Assembly: GCA_032718475.1 (NCBI GenBank)
Contig: JAUCBJ010001096.1
Span: 1 to 64,000 of the forward strand
Source of the DNA: Nemertoderma westbladi
Lineage: Eukaryota; Xenacoelomorpha; Nemertodermatida; Nemertodermatidae
Length of the DNA: 64,000 nt
Direction: 5' to 3'
Made by a program: the position numbers and the translations under genes. Each line of letters opens with the position of its first letter. Within the stretch, counting starts at the first letter, position 1. Shown piece after piece: positions 27,540 to 41,600 of this stretch. The notes below the pieces were generated by a model. The model was not told where the DNA came from, searched no databases, and saw only the letters and a program-made list of their open reading frames with translations.

Positions 27540-28560
27540 TGCAATAACTAACTTTCACTTTCACAGTTGTATGGCTATTCCGTATGCAATAACTAACTTT
27601 CACTTTCACAGTTGTATAACTATTCCGTATGCAATAACTAACTTTCACTTTCACAGTTGTATGGCTATTCCGTATGCAATAACTATTTTTCTCTTTCACA
27701 GTTGTATAACTATTCCGTATGCAATAACTAACTTTCACTTTCACAGTTGTATGGGTATTCCGTATGCAATAACTAACTTTCACTTTCACAGTTGTATGGC
27801 TATTCCGTATGCAATAACTATTTTTCTCTTTCACAGTTGTATAACTATTCCGTATGCAATAACTAACTTTCACTTTCACAGTTGTATGGGTATTCCGTAT
27901 GCAATAACTAACTTTCACTTTCACAGTTGTATGGCTATTCCGTATGCAATAACTAACTTTCACTTTCACAGTTGTATAACTATTCCGTATGCAATAACTA
28001 ACTTTCACTTTCACAGTTGTATGGCTATTCCGTATGCAATAACTATTTTTCTCTTTCACAGTTGTATAACTATTCCGTATGCAATAACTAACTTTCACTT
28101 TCACAGTTGTATGGGTATTCCGTATGCAATAACTAACTTTCACTTTCACAGTTGTATGGCTATTCCGTATGCAATAACTATTTTTCTCTTTCACAGTTGT
28201 ATAACTATTCCGTATGCAATAACTAACTTTCACTTTCACAGTTGTATGGGTATTCCGTATGCAATAACTAACTTTCACTTTCACAGTTGTATGGCTATTC
28301 CGTATGCAATAACTAACTTTCACTTTCACAGTTGTATAACTATTCCGTATGCAATAACTAACTTTCACTTTCACAGTTGTATGGCTATTCCGTATGCAAT
28401 AACTATTTTTCTCTTTCACAGTTGTATAACTATTCCGTATGCAATAACTAACTTTCACTTTCACAGTTGTATGGGTATTCCGTATGCAATAACTAACTTT
28501 CACTTTCACAGTTGTATGGCTATTCCGTATGCAATAACTATTTTTCTCTTTCACAGTTGT
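27540..28560. repeat. 360-bp (8-unit) higher-order repeat
   Basis: The order of TATAACT, TATGGGT and TATGGCT units with A and B states repeats with a period of 360 bases for about 2.8 copies. The sequence beginning at 27601 is reproduced at 27961 and 28321. Confidence 0.85.
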
Positions 28561-30405
28561 ATGGCTATTCCGTATGCAATAACTATTTTTCTCTTTCACA
28601 GTTGTATGGCTATTCCGTATGCAATAACTAACTTTCACTTTCACAGTTTTATGTCTATTCCGTATACAATAACTATTTTTCTCTTTCACAGTTGTATGGC
28701 TATTCCGTATGCAATAACTATTTTTCTCTTTCACAGTTGTATGGCTATTCCGTATGCAATAACTAACTTTCACTTTCACAGTTTTATGGCTATTCCGTAT
28801 GCAATAACTATTTTTCTCTTTCACAGTTGTATGGCTATTCCGTATGCAATAACTAACTTTCACTTTCACAGTTTTATGGCTATTCCGTATGCAATAACTA
28901 TTTTTCTCTTTCACAGTTGTATGGCTATTCCGTATGCAATAACTAACTTTCACTTTCACAGTTTTATGGCTATTCCGTATGCAATAACTAACTTTCACTT
29001 TCACAGTTGTATGGCTATTCCGTATGCAATAACTATTTTTCTCTTTCACAGTTGTATGGCTATTCCGTATGCAATAACTATTTTTCTCTTTCACAGTTGT
29101 ATGGCTATTCCGTATGCAATAACTAACTTTCACTTTCACAGTTTTATGGCTATTCCGTATGCAATAACTAACTTTCACTTTCACAGTTGTATGGCTATTC
29201 CGTATGCAATAACTAACTTTCACTTTCACAGTTTTATGGCTATTCCGTATGCAATAACTATTTTTCTCTTTCACAGTTGTATGGCTATTCCGTATGCAAT
29301 AACTAACTTTCACTTTCACAGTTTTATGGCTATTCCGTATGCAATAACTATTTTTCTCTTTCACAGTTGTATGGCTATTCCGTATGCAATAACTAACTTT
29401 CACTTTCACAGTTTTATGGCTATTCCGTATGCAATAACTATTTTTCTCTTTCACAGTTGTATGGCTATTCCGTATGCAATAACTAACTTTCACTTTCACA
29501 GTTTTATGGCTATTCCGTATGCAATAACTAACTTTCACTTTCACAGTTGTATGGCTATTCCGTATGCAATAACTATTTTTCTCTTTCACAGTTGTATGGC
29601 TATTCCGTATGCAATAACTAACTTTCACTTTCACAGTTTTATGGCTATTCCGTATGCAATAACTATTTTTCTCTTTCACAGTTGTATGGCTATTCCGTAT
29701 GCAATAACTAACTTTCACTTTCACAGTTTTATGGCTATTCCGTATGCAATAACTAACTTTCACTTTCACAGTTGTATGGCTATTCCGTATGCAATAACTA
29801 ACTTTCACTTTCACAGTTGTATGGGTATTCCGTATGCAATAACTAACTTTCACTTTCACAGTTTTATGGCTATTCCGTATGCAATAACTAACTTTCACTT
29901 TCACAGTTTTATGGCTATTCCGTATGCAATAACTATTTTTCTCTTTCACAGTTGTAAGGCTATTCCGTATGCAATAACTAACTTTCACTTTCACAGTTTT
30001 ATGGCTATTCCGTATGCAATAACTATTTTTCTCTTTCACAGTTGTATAACTATTCCGTATGCAATAACTAACTTTCACTTTCACAGTTTTATGGCTATTC
30101 CGTATGCAATAACTAACTTTCACTTTCACAGTTGTATGGCTATTCCGTATGCAATAACTAACTTTCACTTTCACAGTTGTATGGGTATTCCGTATGCAAT
30201 AACTAACTTTCACTTTCACAGTTTTATGGCTATTCCGTATGCAATAACTAACTTTCACTTTCACAGTTTTATGGCTATTCCGTATGCAATAACTATTTTT
30301 CTCTTTCACAGTTGTAAGGCTATTCCGTATGCAATAACTAACTTTCACTTTCACAGTTGTATTGCTATTCCGTATGCAATAACTAACTTTCACTTTCACA
30401 GTTGT

Positions 30406-33150
30406 ATGGGTATTCCGTATGCAATAACTAACTTTCACTTTCACAGTTTTATGGCTATTCCGTATGCAATAACTAACTTTCACTTTCACAGTTTTATGGC
30501 TATTCCGTATGCAATAACTATTTTTCTCTTTCACAGTTGTAAGGCTATTCCGTATGCAATAACTAACTTTCACTTTCACAGTTTTATGGCTATTCCGTAT
30601 GCAATAACTATTTTTCTCTTTCACAGTTGTAAGGCTATTCCGTATGCAATAACTAACTTTCACTTTCACAGTTGTATGGCTATTCCGTATGTAATAACTA
30701 ACTTTCACTTTCACAGTTTTATGGCTATTCCGTATGCAATAACTAACTTTCACTTTCACAGTTGTATGGCTATTCCGTATGTAATAACTAACTTTCACTT
30801 TCACAGTTTTATGGCTATTCCGTATGCAATAACTATTTTTCTCTTTCACAGTTGTATGGCTATTCCGTATGTAATAACTAACTTTCACTTTCACAGTTGT
30901 ATTGCTATTCCGTATGCAATAACTAACTTTCACTTTCACAGTTTTATGGCTATTCCGTATGCAATAACTATTTTTCTCTTTCACAGTTGTAAGGCTATTC
31001 CGTATGCAATAACTAACTTTCACTTTCACAGTTTTATGGCTATTCCGTATGCAATAACTATTTTTCTCTTTCACAGTTGTAAGGCTATTCCGTATGCAAT
31101 AACTAACTTTCACTTTCACAGTTGTATGGCTATTCCGTATGTAATAACTAACTTTCACTTTCACAGTTTTATGGCTATTCCGTATGCAATAACTATTTTT
31201 CTCTTTCACAGTTGTAAGGCTATTCCGTATGCAATAACTAACTTTCACTTTCACAGTTGTATGGGTATTCCGTATGCAATAACTAACTTTCACTTTCACA
31301 GTTTTATGGCTATTCCGTATGCAATAACTAACTTTCACTTTCACAGTTTTATGGCTATTCCGTATGCAATAACTATTTTTCTCTTTCACAGTTGTAAGGC
31401 TATTCCGTATGCAATAACTAACTTTCACTTTCACAGTTTTATGGCTATTCCGTATGCAATAACTATTTTTCTCTTTCACAGTTGTATGGCTATTCCGTAT
31501 GTAATAACTAACTTTCACTTTCACAGTTGTATTGCTATTCCGTATGCAATAACTAACTTTCACTTTCACAGTTTTATGGCTATTCCGTATGCAATAACTA
31601 TTTTTCTCTTTCACAGTTGTAAGGCTATTCCGTATGCAATAACTAACTTTCACTTTCACAGTTTTATGGCTATTCCGTATGCAATAACTATTTTTCTCTT
31701 TCACAGTTGTAAGGCTATTCCGTATGCAATAACTAACTTTCACTTTCACAGTTGTATGGCTATTCCGTATGTAATAACTAACTTTCACTTTCACAGTTTT
31801 ATGGCTATTCCGTATGCAATAACTATTTTTCTCTTTCACAGTTGTAAGGCTATTCCGTATGCAATAACTAACTTTCACTTTCACAGTTGTATGGCTATTC
31901 CGTATGTAATAACTAACTTTCACTTTCACAGTTTTATGGCTATTCCGTATGCAATAACTATTTTTCTCTTTCACAGTTGTAAGGCTATTCCGTATGCAAT
32001 AACTAACTTTCACTTTCACAGTTGTATGGGTATTCCGTATGCAATAACTAACTTTCACTTTCACAGTTTTATGGCTATTCCGTATGCAATAACTAACTTT
32101 CACTTTCACAGTTTTATGGCTATTCCGTATGCAATAACTATTTTTCTCTTTCACAGTTGTAAGGCTATTCCGTATGCAATAACTAACTTTCACTTTCACA
32201 GTTTTATGGCTATTCCGTATGCAATAACTATTTTTCTCTTTCACAGTTGTAAGGCTATTCCGTATGCAATAACTAACTTTCACTTTCACAGTTGTATGGC
32301 TATTCCGTATGTAATAACTAACTTTCACTTTCACAGTTTTATGGCTATTCCGTATGCAATAACTAACTTTCACTTTCACAGTTGTATGGCTATTCCGTAT
32401 GTAATAACTAACTTTCACTTTCACAGTTTTATGGCTATTCCGTATGCAATAACTATTTTTCTCTTTCACAGTTGTATGGCTATTCCGTATGTAATAACTA
32501 ACTTTCACTTTCACAGTTGTATTGCTATTCCGTATGCAATAACTAACTTTCACTTTCACAGTTTTATGGCTATTCCGTATGCAATAACTATTTTTCTCTT
32601 TCACAGTTGTAAGGCTATTCCGTATGCAATAACTAACTTTCACTTTCACAGTTTTATGGCTATTCCGTATGCAATAACTATTTTTCTCTTTCACAGTTGT
32701 AAGGCTATTCCGTATGCAATAACTAACTTTCACTTTCACAGTTGTATGGCTATTCCGTATGTAATAACTAACTTTCACTTTCACAGTTTTATGGCTATTC
32801 CGTATGCAATAACTATTTTTCTCTTTCACAGTTGTAAGGCTATTCCGTATGCAATAACTAACTTTCACTTTCACAGTTGTATGGGTATTCCGTATGCAAT
32901 AACTAACTTTCACTTTCACAGTTTTATGGCTATTCCGTATGCAATAACTAACTTTCACTTTCACAGTTTTATGGCTATTCCGTATGCAATAACTATTTTT
33001 CTCTTTCACAGTTGTAAGGCTATTCCGTATGCAATAACTAACTTTCACTTTCACAGTTTTATGGCTATTCCGTATACAATAACTATTTTTCTCTTTCACA
33101 GTTGTAAGGCTATTCCGTATGCAATAACTAACATTCACTTTCACAGTTGT
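30406..33150. repeat. 1,620-bp (36-unit) higher-order repeat
   Basis: Units carrying TATGGGTATT occur at 30406, 31261, 32026 and 32881, giving alternating spacings of 855, 765 and 855 bases (19, 17 and 19 units). The 19-unit blocks at 30406 and 32026 have the same order of variant units throughout, so the true period is 1,620 bases. The region is dense in TTATGG, TAAGG and GTATGTAAT variants that are rare elsewhere. Confidence 0.85.
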
Positions 33151-36100
33151 ATGGCTATTCCATTGCAATAACTAACTTTCACTTTCACAGTTTTATGGCT
33201 ATTCCGTATGCAATAACTATTTTTCTCTTTCACAGTTGTAAGGCTATTCCGTATGCAATAACTAACTTTCACTTTCACAGTTGTATTGCTATTCCGTATG
33301 CAATAACTAACTTTCACTTTCACAGTTGTATGTCTATTCCGTATGCAATAACTAACATTCACTTTCACAGTTGTATGGCTATTCCATTGCAATAACTAAC
33401 TTTCACTTTCACAGTTGTATGGCTATTCCGTATGCAATAACTATTTTTCTCTTTCACAGTTTTATGGCTATTCCGTATGCAATAACTATTTTTCTCTTTC
33501 ACAGTTGTAAGGCTATTCCGTATGCAATAACTAACTTTCACTTTCACAGTTGTATTGCTATTCCGTATGCAATAACTAACTTTCACTTTCACAGTTGTAT
33601 GGGTATTCCGTATGCAATAACTAACTTTCACTTTCACAGTTTTATGGCTATTCCGTATGCAATAACTAACTTTCACTTTCACAGTTTTATGGCTATTCCG
33701 TATGCAATAACTATTTTTCTCTTTCACAGTTGTAAGGCTATTCCGTATGCAATAACTAACTTTCACTTTCACAGTTTTATGGCTATTCCGTATGCAATAA
33801 CTAACTTTCACTTTCACAGTTTTATGGCTATTCCGTATGCAATAACTATTTTTCTCTTTCACAGTTGTAAGGCTATTCCGTATGCAATAACTAACTTTCA
33901 CTTTCACAGTTTTATGGCTATTCCGTATGCAATAACTAACTTTCACTTTCACAGTTTTATGGCTATTCCGTATGCAATAACTAACTTTCACTTTCACAGT
34001 TTTATGGCTATTCCGTATGCAATAACTAACTTTCACTTTCACAGTTTTATGGCTATTCCGTATGCAATAACTATTTTTCTCTTTCACAGTTGTATGGCTA
34101 TTCCGTATGCAATAACTAACTTTCACTTTCACAGTTTTATGGCTATTCCGTATGCAATAACTATTTTTCTCTTTCACAGTTGTATGGCTATTCCGTATGC
34201 AATAACTAACTTTCACTTTCACAGTTTTATGGCTATTCCGTATGCAATAACTAACTTTCACTTTCACAGTTTTATGGCTATTCCGTATGCAATAACTAAC
34301 TTTCACTTTCACAGTTTTATGGCTATTCCGTATGCAATAACTATTTTTCTCTTTCACAGTTGTATGGCTATTCCGTATGCAATAACTAACTTTCACTTTC
34401 ACAGTTTTATGGCTATTCCGTATGCAATAACTAACTTTCACTTTCACAGTTTTATGGCTATTCCGTATGCAATAACTAACTTTCACTTTCACAGTTTTAT
34501 GGCTATTCCGTATGCAATAACTATTTTTCTCTTTCACAGTTGTATGGCTATTCCGTATGCAATAACTATTTTTCTCTTTCACAGTTGTATAACTATTCCG
34601 TATGCAATAACTATTTTTCTCTTTCACAGTTGTAAGGCTATTCCGTATGCAATAACTAACTTTCACTTTCACAGTTGTATGGCTATTCCGTATGCAATAA
34701 CTAACTTTCACTTTCACAGTTGTATGGCTATTCCGTATGCAATAACTAACTTTCACTTTCACAGTTGTATGGCTATTCCGTATGCAATAACTATTTTTCT
34801 CTTTCACAGTTGTAAGGCTATTCCGTATGCAATAACTAACTTTCACTTTCACAGTTGTATGGCTATTCCGTATGCAATAACTAACTTTCACTTTCACAGT
34901 TGTATGGCTATTCCGTATGCAATAACTAACTTTCACTTTCACAGTTTTATGGCTATTCCGTATGCAATAACTATTTTTCTCTTTCACAGTTGTATAACTA
35001 TTCCGTATGCAATAACTAACTTTCACTTTCACAGTTGTATGGGTATTCCGTATGCAATAACTAACTTTCACTTTCACAGTTTTATGGCTATTCCGTATGC
35101 AATAACTATTTTTCTCTTTCACAGTTGTAAGGCTATTCCGTATGCAATAACTATTTTTCTCTTTCACAGTTGTATAACTATTCCGTATGCAATAACTAAC
35201 TTTCACTTTCACAGTTGTATGGGTATTCCGTATGCAATAACTAACTTTCACTTTCACAGTTATATGGCTATTCCGTATGCAATAACTATTTTTCTCTTTC
35301 ACAGTTGTATAACTATTCCGTATGCAATAACTAACTTTCACTTTCACAGTTGTATGGGTATTCCGTATGCAATAACTAACTTTCACTTTCACAGTTATAT
35401 GGCTATTCCGTATGCAATAACTATTTTTCTCTTTCACAGTTGTATGTCTATTCCGTATACAATAACTAACTTTCACTTTCACAGTTGTATGGCTATTCCG
35501 TATGCAATAACTATTTTTCTCTTTCACAGTTGTATAACTATTCCGTATGCAATAACTAACTTTCACTTTCACAGTTGTATGGGTATTCCGTATGCAATAA
35601 CTAACTTTCACTTTCACAGTTGTATGGCTATTCCGTATGCAATAACTATTTTTCTCTTTCACAGTTGTATGGCTATTCCGTATGCAATAACTATTTTTCT
35701 CTTTCACAGTTGTATAACTATTCCGTATGCAATAACTAACTTTCACTTTCACAGTTGTATGGGTATTCCGTATGCAATAACTAACTTTCACTTTCACAGT
35801 TATATGGCTATTCCGTATGCAATAACTAACTTTCACTTTCACAGTTGTATGTATGGCTATTCTGTATGCAATAACTATTTTTCACTTTCACAGTTGTATG
35901 GCTATTCCGTATGCAATAACTAACTTTCACTTTCACAGTTTTATGGCTATTCCGTATGCAATAACTAACTTTCACTTTCACAGTTGTATGGCTATTCCGT
36001 ATGCAATAACTAACTTTCACTTTCACAGTTGTATGGCTATTCCGTATGCAATAACTAACTTTCACTTTCACAGTTGTATGGCTATTCCGTATGCAATAAC

Positions 36101-38633
36101 TAACTTTCACTTTTACAGTAGTAAGGCTATTCCGTATGCAATAACTAACTTTCACTTTCACAGTTGTATGGCTATTCCGTATGCAATAACTAACTTTCAC
36201 TTTCACAGTTGTATGGCTATTCCGTATGCAATAACTAACTTTCACTTTCACAGTTGTATGGCTATTCCGTATGCAATAACTAACTTTCACTTTCACAGTT
36301 ATATGGCTATTCCGTATGCAATAACTATTTTTCTCTTTCACAGTTGTAAGGCTATTCCGTATGCAATAACTAACTTTCACTTTCACAGTTGTAAGGCTAT
36401 TCCGTATGCAATAACTAACTTTCACTTTCACAGTTGTATGGCTATTCCGTATGCAATAACTAACTTTCACTTTCACAGTTGTATGGGTATTCCGTATGCA
36501 ATAACTATTTTTCTCTTTCACAGTTGTAAGGCTATTCCGTATGCAATAACTAACTTTCACTTTCACAGTTGTATGGCTATTCCGTATGCAATAACTAACT
36601 TTCACTTTCACAGTTGTATGGCTATTCCGTATGCAATAACTAACTTTCACTTTTACAGTAGTAAGGCTATTCCGTATGCAATAACTAACTTTCACTTTCA
36701 CAGTTGTATGGCTATTCCGTATGCAATAACTAACTTTCACTTTCACAGTTGTATGGCTATTCCGTATGCAATAACTAACTTTCACTTTCACAGTTGTATG
36801 GCTATTCCGTATGCAATAACTAACTTTCACTTTCACAGTTGTATGGCTATTCCGTATGCAATAACTAACTTTCACTTTCACAGTTATATGGCTATTCCGT
36901 ATGCAATAACTATTTTTCTCTTTCACAGTTGTAAGGCTATTCCGTATGCAATAACTAACTTTCACTTTCACAGTTGTATGGCTATTCCGTATGCAATAAC
37001 TAACTTTCACTTTCACAGTTGTATGGCTATTCCGTATGCAATAACTAACTTTCACTTTTACAGTAGTAAGGCTATTCCGTATGCAATAACTAACTTTCAC
37101 TTTCACAGTTGTATGGCTATTCCGTATGCAATAACTAACTTTCACTTTCACAGTTGTATGGCTATTCCGTATGCAATAACTAACTTTCACTTTCACAGTT
37201 GTATGGCTATTCCGTATGCAATAACTAACTTTCACTTTCACAGTTGTATGGCTATTCCGTATGCAATAACTAACTTTCACTTTCACAGTTGTATGGCTAT
37301 TCCGTATGCAATAACTAACTTTCACTTTCACAGTTGTATGGCTATTCCGTATGCAATAACTAACTTTCACTTTCACAGTTATATGGCTATTCCGTATGCA
37401 ATAACTATTTTTCTCTTTCACAGTTGTAAGGCTATTCCGTATGCAATAACTAACTTTTACTTTCACAGTTGTATGGCTATTCCGTATGCAATAACTAACT
37501 TTCACTTTCACAGTTATATGGCTATTCCGTATGCAATAACTAACTTTCACTTTCAGAGTTGTATGTATGGCTATTCCGTATGCAATAACTAACTTTCACT
37601 TTCACAGTTGTATGGCTATTCCGTATGCAATAACTAACTTTCACTTTCACAGTTGTAAGGCTATTCCGTATGCAATAACTAACTTTCACTTTCACAGTTG
37701 TATGGCTATTCCGTATGCAATAACTATTTTTCTCTTTCACAGTTGTATGGCTATTCCGTATGCAATAACTATTTTTATCTTTCACAGTTGTATGGCTATT
37801 CCGTATGCAATAACTAACTTTCACTTTCACAGTTGTATGGCTATTCCGTATGCAATAACTAACTTTCACTTTCAGAGTTGTATGTATGGCTATTCCGTAT
37901 GCAATAACTAACTTTCACTTTCACAGTTGTATGGCTATTCCGTATGCTATAACTAACTTTCACTTTCAGAGTTGTATGTATGGCTATTCCGTATGCAATA
38001 ACTAACTTTCACTTTCAGAGTTGTATGTATGGCTATTCCGTATGCAATAACTAACTTTCACTTTCACAGTTGTATGGCTATTCCGTATGCAATAACTAAC
38101 TTTCACTTTCACAGTTGTATGGCTATTCCGTATGCAATAACTAACTTTCACTTTCAGAGTTGTATGTATGGCTATTCCGTATGCAATAACTAACTTTCAC
38201 TTTCACAGTTGTATGGCTATTCCGTATGCAATAACTAACTTTCACTTTCAGAGTTGTATGTATGGCTATTCCGTATGCAATAACTAACTTTCACTTTCAG
38301 AGTTGTATGTATGGCTATTCCGTATGCAATAACTAACTTTCACTTTCACAGTTGTATGGCTATTCCGTATGCAATAACTAACTTTCACTTTCACAGTTGT
38401 ATGGCTATTCCGTATGCAATAACTAACTTTCACTTTCACAGTTGTATGGCTATTCCGTATGCAATAACTAACTTTCACTTTCACAGTTGTATGGCTATTC
38501 CGTATGCAATAACTAACTTTCACTTTCACAGTTGTATGGCTATTCCGTATGCAATAACTAACTTTCACTTTCACAGTTGTATGTATGGCTATTCCGTATG
38601 CAATAACTAACTTTCACTTTCACAGTTGTATGT

Positions 38634-41600
38634 ATGGCTATTCCGTATGCAATAACTAACTTTCTCTTTCACAGTTGTATGGCTATTCCGTATGCAATAA
38701 CTAACTTTCACTTTCACAGTTGTATGGCTATTCCGTATGCAATAACTAACTTTCACTTTCACAGTTGTATGGCTATTCCGTATGCAATAACTAACTTTCA
38801 CTTTCACAGTTGTATGGCTATTCCGTATGCAATAACTAACTTTCACTTTCACAGTTATATGGCTATTCCGTATGCAATAACTAACTTTCACTTTCACAGT
38901 TGTATGGCTATTCCGTATGCAATAACTAACTTTCACTTTCACAGTTGTATGGCTATTCCGTATGCAATAACTAACTTTCACTTTCACAGTTGTATGGCTA
39001 TTCCGTATGCAATAACTAACTTTCACTTTCACAGTTATATGGCTATTCCGTATGCAATAACTAACTTTCACTTTCACAGTTGTATGGCTATTCCGTATGC
39101 AATAACTAACTTTCACTTTCACAGTTGTATGGCTATTCCGTATGCAATAACTAACTTTCACTTTCACAGTTGTATGGCTATTCCGTATGCAATAACTAAC
39201 TTTCACTTTCACAGTTATATGGCTATTCCGTATGCAATAACTAACTTTCACTTTCACAGTTGTATGGCTATTCCGTATGCAATAACTAACTTTCACTTTC
39301 ACAGTTGTATGGCTATTCCGTATGCAATAACTAACTTTCACTTTCACAGTTGTATGGCTATTCCGTATGCAATAACTAACTTTCACTTTCACAGTTGTAT
39401 GGCTATTCCGTATGCAATAACTAACTTTCACTTTCACAGTTGTATGGCTATTCCGTATGCAATAACTAACTTTCACTTTCACAGTTGTATGGCTATTCCG
39501 TATGCAATAACTAACTTTCACTTTCACAGTTGTATGGCTATTCCGTATGCAATAACTAACTTTCACTTTCACAGTTGTATGGCTATTCCGTATGCAATAA
39601 CTAACTTTCACTTTCACAGTTGTATGGCTATTCCGTATGCAATAACTAACTTTCACTTTCACAGTTGTATGGCTATTCCGTATGCAATAACTAACTTTCA
39701 CTTTCACAGTTGTATGGCTATTCCGTATGCAATAACTAACTTTCACTTTCACAGTTGTATGGCTATTCCGTATGCAATAACTAACTTTCACTTTCACAGT
39801 TGTATGGCTATTCCGTATGCAATAACTAACTTTCACTTTCACAGTTGTATGGCTATTCCGTATGCAATAACTAACTTTCACTTTCACAGTTGATATGGCT
39901 ATTCCGTATGCAATAACTAACTTTCACTTTCACAGTTGTATGGCTATTCCGTATGCAATAACTAACTTTCACTTTCACAGTTGTATGGCTATTCCGTATG
40001 CAATAACTAACTTTCACTTTCACAGTTATATGGCTATTCCGTATGCAATAACTAACTTTCACTTTCACAGTTGTATGGCTATTCCGTATGCAATAACTAA
40101 CTTTCACTTTCACAGTTATATGGCTATTCCGTATGCAATAACTAACTTTCACTTTCACAGTTGTATGGCTATTCCGTATGCAATAACTAACTTTCACTTT
40201 CACAGTTATATGGCTATTCCGTATGCAATAACTAACTTTCACTTTCACAGTTATATGGCTATTCCGTATGCAATAACTAACTTTCACTTTCACAGTTGTA
40301 TGGCTATTCCGTATGCAATAACTAACTTTCACTTTCACAGTTATATGGCTATTCCGTATGCAATAACTAACTTTCACTTTCACAGTTGTATGGCTATTCC
40401 GTATGCAATAACTAACTTTCACTTTCACAGTTATATGGCTATTCCGTATGCAATAACTAACTTTCACTTTCACAGTTGTATGGCTATTCCGTATGCAATA
40501 ACTATCTTTCTCTTTCACAGTTGTATGGCTATTCCGTATGCAATAACTAACTTTCACTTTCACAGTTATATGGCTATTCCGTATGCAATAACTAACTTTC
40601 ACTTTCACAGTTGTATGGCTATTCCGTATGCAATAACTAACTTTCACTTTCACAGTTGATATGGCTATTCCGTATGCAATAACTAACTTTCACTTTCACA
40701 GTTGTATGGCTATTCCGTATGCAATAACTAACTTTCACTTTCACAGTTGTATGGCTATTCCGTATGCAATAACTAACTTTCACTTTCACAGTTGTATGGC
40801 TATTCCGTATGCAATAACTATTTTTCTCTTTCACAGTTGTATGGCTATTCCGTATGCAATAACTAACTTTCACTTTCACAGTTGTATGGCTATTCCGTAT
40901 GCAATAACTAACTTTCACTTTCACAGTTGTATGGCTATTCCGTATGCAATAACTAACTTTCACTTTCACAGTTGTATGGCTATTCCGTATGCAATAACTA
41001 ACTTTCACTTTCACAGTTGTATGGCTATTCCGTATGCAATAACTAACTTTCACTTTCACAGTTGTATGGCTATTCCGTATGCAATAACTAACTTTCACTT
41101 TCACAGTTGTATGGCTATTCCGTATGCAATAACTATCTTTCTCTTTCACAGTTGTAAGGCTATTCCGTATGCAATAACTAACTTTCACTTTCACAGTTGT
41201 ATGGCTATTCCGTATGCAATAACTAACTTTCACTTTCACAGTTGTATGGCTATTCCGTATGCAATAACTAACTTTCACTTTCACAGTTGTATGGCTATTC
41301 CGTATGCAATAACTAACTTTCACTTTCACAGTTGTATGGCTATTCCGTATGCAATAACTAACTTTCACTTTCACAGTTGTATGGCTATTCCGTATGCAAT
41401 AACTAACTTTCACTTTCACAGTTGTATGGCTATTCCGTATGCAATAACTAACTTTCACTTTCACAGTTGTATGGCTATTCCGTATGCAATAACTAACTTT
41501 CACTTTCACAGTTGTATGGCTATTCCGTATGCAATAACTAACTTTCTCTTTCACAGTTGTATGGCTATTCCGTATGCAATAACTAACTTTCACTTTCACA

